A stretch of DNA of 64,000 nt from Terfezia claveryi. Lineage: Eukaryota > Ascomycota > Pezizomycetes > Pezizales > Pezizaceae. The stretch is taken from positions 62,001-126,000 of the forward strand of contig WHUX01000014.1 in the NCBI GenBank assembly GCA_015179025.1, written 5' to 3'. Positions 35,026 to 45,548 of this stretch are shown here, in pieces. A model generated the notes under the pieces. That model was given only the letters and a program-made list of their open reading frames with translations. It made no database searches and had not been told where the DNA came from. Each line of letters begins with the position of its first letter. Within the stretch, counting starts at the first letter, position 1. Made by a program: the position numbers and the translations under genes.

Positions 35026-36595
35026 ATGCGTCTCTCACTATTCCCGGGAGTGCTGGGCCTCCTCACCCTCACCACAATGCTAGTTTCGGCTGCAACCTTC
35101 ATACCTCCCCAGGTCTTCAAAAATAGCAATCTCCTCCGCACAATAGACCTGTCAAGACCATACGTTAAGGAAACGACTGCTGTGATTGTTGAGAATGTCT
35201 CGGAGGAGCCACAAACAGAGTACTATGTTCCATTTGCGAGGGATGTAGTACCGAAGATAAGCTCTATTGAAGCCAGGGACAAGAAGGGGAATCTGGGGGA
35301 TTTTGAGGCGAAGCTAGTGAAGTCCGATGAGAGGTGAGTTCAGGTAGCAAAACCTGTTCTTACCTGCAGAAACGGCCCCGAACATGACGGCTAACCGGAG
35401 AGACCCACGAAATAGCTCAACTGCCTACTACCGCATCATGTTCACAAAACCCCTCAAGCCCTCACAATCCTACACCCTCCAAATTGTCACCACCCTAACC
35501 TCTACCCTCTCCCCAGTCCCCAAAGAAATCGCCCAAGGTGACTCTCAATACCTTCAATACACCGGCCTGCGATACACACTCTCTGCCTACCCCACCGACA
35601 AGCAAAAGACAAAATTTCGCTTCCCTTCCGTCGAGATAGCCTCCTTCACTCAATTCCCCGACCTCCCCGATGGCACCGCCGACCCCCAAAAGACCGGAAA
35701 CTCCCTCACCTATGGCCCCTACAGCGCCCCAATCTCGGAGGAGAATGAGAACACAATCGTCATTAGATACGACTACACCAACCCAATCGTCCACGTCAAC
35801 AGGCTAGAACGGGACATTGAAGTCTCCCACTGGGGTGGCAACCTCGCCACGGAAGAACGCTACGTCATGACCAACGCGGGCGCAAAGCTCAGAGACAACT
35901 TCTCCCGCCAAATGTGGACTGCTAAATCATACTATAACCACCCTACTGCAGCACTTAAGCAGCTTACATACCCCCTTCACCCTGGTACTTCAGATGTGTA
36001 CTACACTGATGAAATCGGCAATGTGACTACTTCCCGCTTCCGATCAAACCTCCGTGAGGCTCATCTTGAGCTCAAACCACGATTCCCACTGATGGGTGGA
36101 TGGAACTATACCTTCACTGTTGGGTGGAATAACGACCTGGGGAGGTACCTCAAGCAGAAGGTTGCTGGTGGGGAGGACTATGTTCTCAAAGTCCCATTTA
36201 TGCAAGGGCCAACTGAATATATTACCTATCAGGACTTTGAACTCAGGGTAATCCTTCCCGAAGGCGCTACGTAAGTTTTCCCATGCCCACCTTACCCCTT
36301 GGCGCAACTAACGCTTGTTTACAGTAACGTCGCTATTTCGCATCCTGAGGGAATTGCCGTCGAGGAATTCCGCTACCGCCACCAAACTTACATGGACACC
36401 ATCGGCCGTCCAACTATCGTGCTCCATTCCAAGAACCTAGTCGACGATATTGCGCGGGGGAAGGAAGTCATTGTGACCTATACATACCCCAAGTCTGCGC
36501 TTCTACGAAAACCATTGATTGTTGCTGCAGGTGTAGGAGCGCTGTTTATGGCGAGTTTCTTGCTGGGGCAGATTGATGTAAGGATTGGAAAATAG
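35026..36595 (+). CDS. OST1: Oligosaccharyltransferase subunit Ost1 / ribophorin I, 477 aa
   Basis: Exons 35026-35333, 35416-36270 and 36325-36595. Starts MRLSLFPGVLGLLTLTTM, a clear signal peptide ending near SAA-TF. Family blocks: NLLRTIDLSRPYVKETTAVI, YYVPFARDVVPKIS, RFPSVEI, LERDIEVSHWGGNLATEERY, LRDNFSRQMW, DEIGNVTTSRFRS, RFPLMGGWNYTFTVGW, and a C-terminal membrane span PLIVAAGVGALFMASFLLGQ. Ost1 is an ER membrane subunit of the complex that adds N-glycans. The first intron's 3' site was chosen at AAATAG (35,415) because the stronger-looking CTGCAG at 35,376 leads to stops; the join gives DESSTAYYRIMF. Possible N-glycosylation sites: NVS, NYT, NVT. Confidence 0.93.
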
Positions 36596-37100
36596 AGATT
36601 GTTAGTTGGTAAGATAGAAAAGAAGGAAGAAGAGCACAGATATGAAAAAGATATAATTTGCTTTTTCTCTTGTTTTATTTTGAACTCAAGCGGATATAAT
36701 TGCAATGCAACACGAATACCCTCTGACATCCCAATGGCAATAACACAAACTCTGCTGTGGTTCATGATTGGATTTCTTATGCACAAGCAGCATAAGTGAA
36801 CGCGGACTTATTTGGCATAAAAGTAACATAATCACGTGATATAATTATCAATACTTAAACCGGAAGGACATGCAATCCCAGATCCTCCCACCTCTTTCTA
36901 TCCATCGTAAGTTATCTCTAACAAAACCTGAAAAAGGTAGGATATTTCCTAGCCATATTCCCTAGCCATATTCCCTTATGCTTCACTCCGGTTTGTTGCA
37001 ATATGGAACTCTTGACCCTCTATTCACTCACACCCAAGGATAAAACATCAGTGCCAAGAATCTAGGAAGTCTTAAGTGCAAATAAGAAATCAAGCTCGAC
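36596..37100. terminator. Convergent 3' region between OST1 and hexokinase
   Basis: OST1 and the hexokinase gene end facing each other here, about 500 bases apart. The region holds their 3' untranslated sequence. Apart from a tandem TATTCCCTAGCCA duplication near 36,957-36,972, nothing notable is seen. Confidence 0.5.
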
Positions 37101-39013
37101 TCACCAGCGAGGGTGTGTTGGTTGTTCTGCTGGGATGAGCGAGTTCTTGCGCTTCACATTGACACCAGCGTGAATTCCTTGTTTGATACGCTGAGGATCC
37201 CAAAAGTGATATAAGTTAGTAACATATATGAGAAGGTGGGATGAAGAGAAGGAGTCCAAGAGGAAGTGAACGCACGTTCAATGTGAGAGCCGCAATGAGA
37301 GCAGCACCAACACCACTACCGTCTTCGGCAGGAACAACTTGAATAGGGTCGTTCTTGGTTTCTGGTCCCCAGTTGAAGATCTCTCTGAGCGCCTGAGCCT
37401 GCCTCTCCTGAAAGTGTGGGTACTTGTTGAAGACAGAACCGTCAGCACCAACGTGACACGAAGTGTAGCCCTTCTTCTTGCAAATTGCAGCAACACCACA
37501 GGCGGACAAGCGGGCAGCACGGGTTCCAATCAACTCAGCCAATCGTCGTATCAGCTTTCTCTCAGGTTCAGTGGTGGAGATCTCCAATTTGTTCTCAAAT
37601 ATGGACTGGACTTCCATCAAGTTTTCCCAGGGATCGCTGTGAAGTGAATAAAGTTAGTCCAGGAGTTCGCTAGATATCATGTTTGGTTTTACTCACTTCT
37701 CAATGTCAGATAAGAAGGAGGCATCAAGCGAAAACTCCAACTTCAATCCGGAAATATCTTGACCCTGAAACATATGGACATCCGCGTTATCGTGTAAGTC
37801 TACAAGTACCAACCGGAAGATCTCTCCCAAGTACAGCCCTGCAACCATCTTTTCAAACAGCTGCTGGCCTGGCCTAGGTGAAGTCTTATCGATATGGGCG
37901 TCGTATGTTGTCCGGGGAAGCACGAGCTTCTCATTGTCAAACGCACCCCATTCACAGTTGATGGCAATGGGGAGCTTGGGGTCGAGCTTCATGTGCTCAA
38001 GCTTAGGGATACATCCGGCCTCTTCCATATAAGCAGCATTGCAGCCAGTGCCAAAAATGCAGCCTACCCTTGTAGTATCGTCGGTGTATGCAGATGCGAT
38101 GAGAGTTCCAGTAGTATCATTAATCAGAGCAACTATCTTGACTGGCACACCCTGTTTCCGATATAAGCCTGGATCAGGTGGCAATTTTCAAGCCAATCAT
38201 ACCTTTCTTTGCAGGGCATCCTCAAATAGTGGGACGACATCTCGACCCTCGACATTATCAATATCGAATCCCTTCGTCCACCGCTGTAAGATACCGTGGT
38301 CGATAGCATTCTGTGTGCATGGGTATGAAAAAGTGAACCCTAATGGCATCTCCGGCAACTCGCTCAAGTCTTGACCCTCATGATTGGCAATAAGGAACTG
38401 CTTGACACACTCTGCCATGTAGTCCCATAGTTGGTCGCTATCACCAACCTTGATTTCATCTGGCAATCGGTATTTCGATTGGTAGATTTCAAATTGGCCT
38501 TTCTCTTCTGGGAGCTCGACCTCACAAACACGGAGATTTGTCCCGCCCATATCCAGCGCCAGGTAAGTTCCACATTCGTCTCCTGTCGGGTATCCGATGA
38601 CCCAGGTGGGGTTCATAGGCTAGATTTCATCTCTTAGCAAGCTGCGTGTGGCTTTGAGTTGGCATGGAGAAACGCAAGCTTACAATGCTACCACCTTCTT
38701 TTGACAGTCCTGGAGGCTGGTCAATTAAAAGCCCCTTAACTGGGCACAACAATCTTACCTTTCTCAAGCTCTGACACAAAACGGTTCACAATTACATGCA
38801 TTTTGTTGATATCCACGCTGAAGAGCTTCTCGAGCTCGTGTATAGTGTCCATAAGCTCCTTCGGGACATCATGCATAGAGCCTGATTCGTCCAGTTAGCT
38901 GATGGTTCTATACCTCAGGCCTGAGTTCAAGTATCCCGGTAAAATGGGAGTGAATATATGAAAGCTGTACCTCTCCGGCTCGGGGTCCTCCTTGCAACTG
39001 AAAGATGATGCAT
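37101..39013 (-). CDS. Hexokinase, 504 aa
   Basis: Seven exons: 39013-38971, 38881-38759, 38709-38684, 38619-38203, 38151-37697, 37636-37276, 37190-37101; the frame closes. Start MHHLSVARRTPSRRGSMHDV resembles fungal hexokinases whose first short exon ends before a RKGSM-like motif. Conserved elements: LALDMGGTNLRVC (phosphate 1), LGFTFSYPC, RWTKGFDIDNVEGRDVV (sugar binding), ALINDTTGTL (catalytic Asp), FGTGCNAAYMEE (phosphate 2) and GSGVGAALIAA (adenosine). It phosphorylates glucose/fructose at C6 in the cytosol. The length and KGFDI motif point to a hexokinase rather than a glucokinase; hexokinase 2-like sugar signalling is possible but not shown. Confidence 0.95.
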
Positions 39014-41657
39014 ATTGCTGTTAAAATTAATTGTAATTGTGAATGTAGACTTGATGAATCCAAGAGATTTCTCTCTGGAGTGCTAGTGGTTTGGAAAGGC
39101 GAAGGCTTTGGAGGCGATTTTATGAGTCGCTTCTGGTGCTAGCTGTCTAGCTACGTGGATTTGTTGAAATGTTTCGCCAGGGTGGGTAAAGCGGGACAGG
39201 GCCGTATGGACACCAAGGCTGCAGCGACGGAAGCTCTATTTATGTGGGGGCTTGAGGTTCAGTAGCCCGTCCTGTGTGGGGGTCTATATCGAGCAGGTAC
39301 TGCTATTACTGTGCTACAAATCTTTGGGATCTCTCTATAAATACTTAGCTCACAGCTATTTGACAAGACCCTTATGGTTGCAATTTGATGCCAGAGGGAA
39401 GTCGAAGACACCGAAGAAACTAACGTTAATCTGGACCCCGCCGCTTAGCTTCAGGCCAAGATAAGAGTGCATGTTGTCGTCACTTTTCTCCCCTCATCAG
39501 ATAAGTATCCATGAGAAAATTAGTTGCGATGACATGCATTCATAGGACCATTCAAGCAAATCCCTCAAAATTTACTCGGTTCCGCTACACTGGCTCTGTA
39601 TGCATTTCAGGGTCCTGAGATTCTTTCAGGGCCGCCGTCTTCAGGGCAAATTCGTACAGCTTACCGACCTGTCGCCTCAACATCACTCATCGCAGTTTGG
39701 TTGTTGGTTGGTAGCTTGGCAGTGTGGTGGGGGAGGGGCAATATGTGTCGATCACTAATGCCAAGTACGGAAATCCATCGGAAGGTCACTGTGGAATCTC
39801 GGATTTTGCAGTTTGAGGCGCAAGTACCGAAGGCTGGCGCTAGTCTCGTGCCCGCTGGCGCAAGTGCCGGTATCCTACATCCACAGTAGTGATTCGTGCT
39901 AGATTGGGGACTCCTTTCGACATCATTTAGCAATAGACCTAGCCTCTCTCCTAGTCTGGTTGCTACCTCTCTCCGTACCCCCCAACTACTTACGTTACGG
40001 AGTCTCACGTCGTTGTTAAGCGGTACTCCAGAATTTACCAGAGAACAGTGCACCAAGTAATTACCGCTGTCTGCCCATTGCCATTTGTTTATAAACATGG
40101 TGAAACAATGACAAACAGTAACTTGTCTATGCAGTCGCCTCCTCACCCAACCAGACGAACCACGATATGTGGTTTGTTGTCATTGCTGAGACAGAGAAGT
40201 TACTAGATGGAAATATGATTGGAAGGAAAATTTTCCTTAATTTTTCGGCTCTACCTAGGATTCTAAATTACAGGGAAACTATCGTCAGAAACCTGACCTT
40301 ATACATTTCAAACAACCTACAAGATGCCGGGGACCGAAAATCTGTCTGGTGAAGTGCGATGTATATATTTTTTCACTCGTCAATAACTATTACGAGCTAC
40401 CATAGTAACTAGGGAGGCCATAGTAACTAGGCTATTTTTCGAGATTGAATATTACCTCCATCCCGGACGGTTGTTTTTATGAGAGATTAGACGGGGATTG
40501 ACCCAACACCCCGAAATTACATTCAAATTCAACCGCCTCTCTACTTCCCCGTGGCCGTTTCGATGAATGCTAGGATTCAGGACCGAGCCGACACTTCCAT
40601 GGATTATAGAAGCTCGCTAGAACAACCTCACCTTCGGAAGGTTTTGTTCACGGAGATAGAGCGGTGCAGTTGAGCTATTATTATGTCCCCGTATGAGCAA
40701 TACAGTACCGGTAATTTCAGAATTGACCGCAGATCTATGGTCAGGTTGCACGCAAAATTATGTATAACTTGAATGTAGGGACGGGGGCAATTACTTCAGC
40801 TGATGGTGCTATTCTTACTATGTATCTGCCTTCCACTTTGTGGCCAAATCATGCACTTTTAAGAGTTCTCTCAATTTATATATGTATGATGCAGTGCAGA
40901 CTCCAGCATTCCGCATGTACATATTCCCCATACCCGACAAACTCACGTGGGGCTGGCAAAATTTACCACACGCGAACCCGAGCTTTGGTTTGCACTGCCC
41001 CCCGAGGTGCCCGCCTATGCATATGCAAACGCGGTTGCGAGCATCGCGTGTGTACCATGATCTTGGTTCCAATCAGAGATCTTGATCTAAACTGAACGGT
41101 GAAGATGAGGAACTGTGGGGGAGTGGTGACGCGGAGGTAAGTACTAATTTAGTGAAAAGACGGAAATTCAACATGTTCAATGCTAGGTGCACGGTGCGTT
41201 GTTGCAACTTTACAGCTTCAATGCGTGCTTGATTTGTTTAATGAGGTGATCTGGGATTGGCAGCTCCTTGTCCGTTACCGAACCAGCCTGGCGGCACCAT
41301 TCTTTCTGTTAATGCTACGGGAAACATATTACCCACACTCCCCCCGGCCTGTTTCAATTGCTAATTTCCCTAACAACCAGGTGGATTGGTTGTTGAGATC
41401 TGTTCTGCCGGGCTGACTTTTTCTAACTCTTTCCCTTACGTTCGAGCCCACGGGTGCATTGTCGTGTCGAATGTTATGCATAGGGGTCTTTATACCAACA
41501 TCCATCCACATTGCGAGTATATAAGATTGTACTTACCCTCTCTATTCCTAAGAAATCATCTAAAACTTTACCGGTACCTTACTTTTATTGCCATTCGACT
41601 TCAGTGTCATCAATTACATTCTCGATTACCTCGAAACTGCTCCACATTACATCCACA
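39014..41657. other. Intergenic spacer
   Basis: No recognised gene apart from the small frame that follows. One micro-element at 39,943-39,974. A TATATAAG box lies at about 41,518, 140 bases ahead of the start at 41,658. Confidence 0.5.
39943..39974 (+). mobile_element. 14-base TAGTCTGG micro-element
   Basis: TAGTCTGGTTGCTA (39,952-39,965) lies between perfect 9-base repeats CCTCTCTCC (39,943-39,951, 39,966-39,974). The ends are TAG and CTA. Confidence 0.88.
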
Positions 41658-41816
41658 ATGTCTCCAAGAACGATCAAGGCTCGTGCTGCCCTCGCTCCTC
41701 TCCGCATTGTCACCGTGAACGGCAATAAGCCATTCCCACCTGCTCCACCCCCATCCCCAGTGGATGCTCAATTCCCTCCGATCAACTTCCCTTCAATCAT
41801 CGCCGAGTCACCATAA
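41658..41816 (+). CDS. Small proline-rich protein of 52 aa, hypothetical
   Basis: ATG in a good context (TCCACAATGTCT) opens MSPRTIKARAALAPLRIVTV and ends NFPSIIAESP. The codons are strikingly C-ending (GCC CTC, CGC, GTC ACC, AAC GGC), as in well-expressed fungal genes and unlike the surrounding DNA. A TATATAAG box lies about 140 bases upstream with a C/T-rich leader between. No domain, signal peptide or membrane segment. Codon use and context support a real gene, but it could also be the first exon of a longer one. Confidence 0.5.
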   Translation: MSPRTIKARAALAPLRIVTVNGNKPFPPAPPPSPVDAQFPPINFPSIIAESP

Positions 41817-43046
41817 GCATTGAATTGCGGAGGAAGATGGGTCGAGTTGCTGGCTAGTGCACAATGTAAGGACACCCTACAATCCAGCTTTCATACTCAT
41901 GATGAACTAACGGAAATCATAGCTTCTATTAGGGTATTTGAATAGACTGGTGCTTCCACCGCCACCGCATTTACACACAAACTCTCTTACGCAAACCCCA
42001 CAGTACACTAACACCCGCACTCTCACTCTCACAAATGTTTTTTTTTCGAAGTTTCCATCTACATATATCGGCGCAATTGTCATAAATCGGTCGGGAGTTC
42101 TTTGATTTTTTCGATACATCGACGCACAAAATACAGCCTGGCCTCATTGCCGTTTCTTGTTTTGCTTTGGGGGATTCTCGCTTGGTTTTTGGGAAAAATT
42201 AATAGTTTTATTGTAGTCCTTACTATGTATTTGCTTTGCATTGCTTTTTTAGGGGTGGGATATCATAAGCGGGAGTTTTAGATACCTTTGTCACTCGTTT
42301 ATAGTCTGGATATAAGTGACAATCGCTACTATATTTTCGTGATTCGTTCAATTACATATTTTACTTCGCTTGGGCTTTGGTTTTTTTTCCCCTGTTTTTG
42401 TTTCCTTTTTGAGAGGTGTTGGCAGGTAATGGATCTCGCCACATGCAGTGGGCCATGATGCCGTGAAGTTGTTAGCTGGTCGAATTAAAAATAAAACTGC
42501 TTCCGCTCCACACTCGGTATATTCCTTTTTATTTCGATATTGCTCATGCCTCATCGCGATCGGACTTGTAGATGTTGGATCGTTGAATTTGTGAAATTGA
42601 AGTTACCGTATACTTATTTTTTTTCCGGAAAAGGAAGTATCAACATTGGAAGGACCTGCTGTATGCGGTAGTGTATCTGTCACCACAAGGCTTAGTTGAG
42701 ATGTCACTGTATCTGGGCATGAGACTATACTGTATCAGTGTAAGTCAAACGCTAGGTAACCAGCCAACCAACGCCTCGCTATAGCGATATACATATATAT
42801 ACAGATTGAAGATTACCTACCTACACGATTCCAAGAATTTAGTTCTTGTGGGCTTCATCTGGGTAATCATCGATCATGATGCCGGACCGGTAAATGCAAT
42901 GTGGGGTGCATGCCGTGGGATTTCAATGCCTGCCGATCGCATATTCCCCATATTGCCCTATGCTTACATACATAGCGGAAGGCACGGTGTGGAGCTCCGC
43001 GGATGTATGGCCGTCGCTCGCGTGTCCATTCTAAGGAGGTGGAATT
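41817..43046. other. Intergenic spacer
   Basis: T-rich runs and scattered short frames; no gene recognised. A decayed downstream exon for the small gene before it cannot be excluded. Confidence 0.35.
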
Positions 43047-43097
43047 ACCCGGGTGTAGTCTGGTTGGCACAACACCCTCCACAGGAGGACCCGGGTG
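43047..43097 (+). mobile_element. 33-base full-length TAGTCTGG micro-element with terminal hairpin
   Basis: The insert at 43,056-43,088 starts TAGTCTGGTTGGCACAAC and ends with the hairpin CCTCC-ACA-GGAGG. Perfect 9-base direct repeats ACCCGGGTG flank it (43,047-43,055, 43,089-43,097). Of those with an intact duplication this is the clearest full-length form. Confidence 0.92.
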
Positions 43098-44173
43098 GAT
43101 GAGTGTGTGATACGCGTGGGGACCCGTGGGGTGCATACAGGCTACTGGGTTGAGAATTTATAATTTGGGGCTCAGGCATGAACAACCACTGAAAAAAAAT
43201 TAAAAATAAAAATAAAGTTGTAACAACTTCACCTCCTATCATAGATGTAAAGTAACCTTTTGCACAGCAAACGGGCGAACCTCATGATATTCCCACTCAG
43301 GTCGCAACACCGCCCCGGCTAGCCGGACACTATCCAAAAAAAATTATGGGTAGGGGCTTTGCAACCGCAGAAGCATTCCGCCGTGGTGTAATTACCCATT
43401 CTGGACCGTCTCACATACCCGTTATGTGACTGGGAGAACGTTACTCCGTACTAAGGTCAACATTGGCCTCAAGATCTGGACCACCAATATTGATCGATCA
43501 TAGATGGAGATGAATGCTCAATGCCTGATACGTCGGCTATTATTGGGTGAGGAAAGTGTGGGGGGGTATATGTATGTGTAGAGATGTCACAAGGACAACC
43601 TCGGCTGCAGTAACGGTGATGTTTAGAGTTACCGCTGATGGAACATGTAGTATTAAAGGAGGATCGGTAGGTTGAACATCCTTGAACCCTAAGAGATAGA
43701 TGAGGTGGTCACTGTATACATGAATGAGCCGAAGGGAGAGGTGAGTTGGATATATCAAGATCCTGTTTCGAAACTCGAATGAGAAGTATCGTTTGGCATT
43801 GGTTGCCATAAACCGAACACTGAAAGAACTAAGATGAGAGTCAAAAAAGTAAGAATAACTAACGCAAGTCGTAAAACAAAGAGTTAAGGAGGAGTAGGGT
43901 AAGAATATGTGTGCCTTATTGCAAGAGGCTGGACATTGCGCCCTATCCACCAGATACCTTTGAACCAAGTAATCGATAAGCTAAATCGTCGTAAAAGAAA
44001 CGTAGACTCAAGGGCAAATGACAAGAACAAACTTCTGCCAGGCCGCCTGCCCGCATGCTGATTTTGATTCATCTGACCCCACCCAACGCGAACCACTCCC
44101 CGTTCCAGCGGGGCCGCCGGTGGTCCTCCAAACCCCCACTCGCCCCCGTTATGGAAACTGCAGTACCATTTTT
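43098..44173. other. Intergenic spacer with one unassigned frame
   Basis: A minus-strand frame of 142 residues (43,968-43,540) follows a plausible 3' splice site (TTCTTTCAG near 43,822), but I recognise no family and found no matching upstream exon. The rest shows nothing. Confidence 0.25.
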
Positions 44174-45074
44174 TTAGTCGATACCATGTTGCTTTTTCAG
44201 CTTTTCTAGGTTCTCTTGTCGCTGTGCTAGATCTTGCTCTTGTCGGGCCATCTTTTCTGGTTGATGGTATAACACTGCATGCATAAAAAAAAAATTGTTA
44301 GCCCAAGACTGTGTCACTCATCCCATCCTCCACGAGCAAATTAAGCTCATGTTTTCTTCTAGACTTTCATTCCTCCTCAACCACTCATTTCTTCTGAGTA
44401 TAACTCACCAACTAGGTAACGGTTCTGAAAGTTAAACCCATTCAACTTATCACATGCAGTCTTCGCATCCATAACATCTTCGTAAACTACAAATGCCGTG
44501 CCCTTTGTATTATTCGCTATCCCTTGACGGATTTGTCTAGAAAGTTCCAGTTTCCTATCAGCAAACACTCAGATACAAATCTTATGGTCCTCCACTTCAT
44601 CTTGCCATAACAATTTGCCCCAAGGAAATGCACACGCCACCCATCTACGCTACAGCCCGCCGCACGGGTGATCATCGAGATATCGCCCGCCATCTCCGGA
44701 GTGTTGGGTTCGAGAGATCCGGGACATGGAACGAGGGACGTAGGGGTAGTTACCGGATGGGCCCAAACTTCCCGAATAGGTCAAAGAGTTCCTCTGAGGA
44801 GACGTTGTAGCTACATGATCACACCACCAGTTAACTGAAGCTCCACCCGAGACGAAGTTTAAGCTAGGGATCAACCACGCGAGTGAAACCACCGCGTTTC
44901 AGAGGATTGAGAAACATTTATCAGACATGGAGTGAATGGGAGGGCAATAGGACAGGAATGGGGGTGATAGAACCTTCGGCAGATCTACCACCGGCGAAGC
45001 TCCCAAACTAACCTTAGGTTCTTGACAAACAAAGCTCTCTGGACTTCCGGGGCAAGCTTGCCACCGCGGTTCAT
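44174..45074 (-). CDS. SF3B6: Splicing factor 3b subunit p14 / SF3B6, 115 aa
   Basis: Four exons: 45074-45013, 44810-44754, 44536-44409, 44274-44174; the frame closes. Starts [20 protein letters not shown], with RNP2 ALFVKNLSYNV, then [22 protein letters not shown]1 [11 protein letters not shown], the [21 protein letters not shown] block and a charged tail ending KKQHGID. The order and length match the single-RRM p14 protein that binds SF3b155 and contacts the branch-point adenosine in the U2 snRNP. The tyrosine of RNP2 that is usually I/L-Y-V is F here, within family variation. The cullin gene lies upstream in the same direction. Confidence 0.93.
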
Positions 45075-45548
45075 ATCTTGATCAGAAAGCCCGGGATTAT
45101 TTTCTCGTTTCTTGGAAAATGGGTTTTCGAATGAAGAACGGTTGTAGTTGTTTGTACCAAAAGCCGTGCAAGACAAAGGGACCACGAGTGACGAATGGAT
45201 GGATGGGTCGGTTGGAGGCAGCTCTTCGCGCCAAGGGCTGCCCTTTGACGTGATACATCCTTGGCGATGCAATCTGAACCATGAACTTATGTATGATGCA
45301 TGTAATGCATGCTTGTGGACGTTCATATGGATATAATTGCATTATGTATTCAAAATCCTATTGCTTTCTCATGGCAACCTCCCAACAACGCTGTGTCCAC
45401 TACAACGCCAATATAACCAATCCCAACAATGCTGCTGAATAGGAAACAAAATACCTACATGCGGCCTGAACTCTGAAGTAGGAAGAATGTGCAAGTGCTG
45501 AATGCATACAAGAACAGAACTATTATAAAATGATATGAATGACCAAGT

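Noticed and set aside
35334..35376. Short first intron of OST1 ending at CTGCAG
   Set aside because: It leads to an in-frame stop after a few codons in the phase set by exon 1; the later AAATAG site restores the family sequence.
43540..43968. 142-residue minus-strand frame
   Set aside because: Protein-like in places with a possible 3' splice site, but no family recognised and no upstream exon found; mentioned only as part of the spacer.
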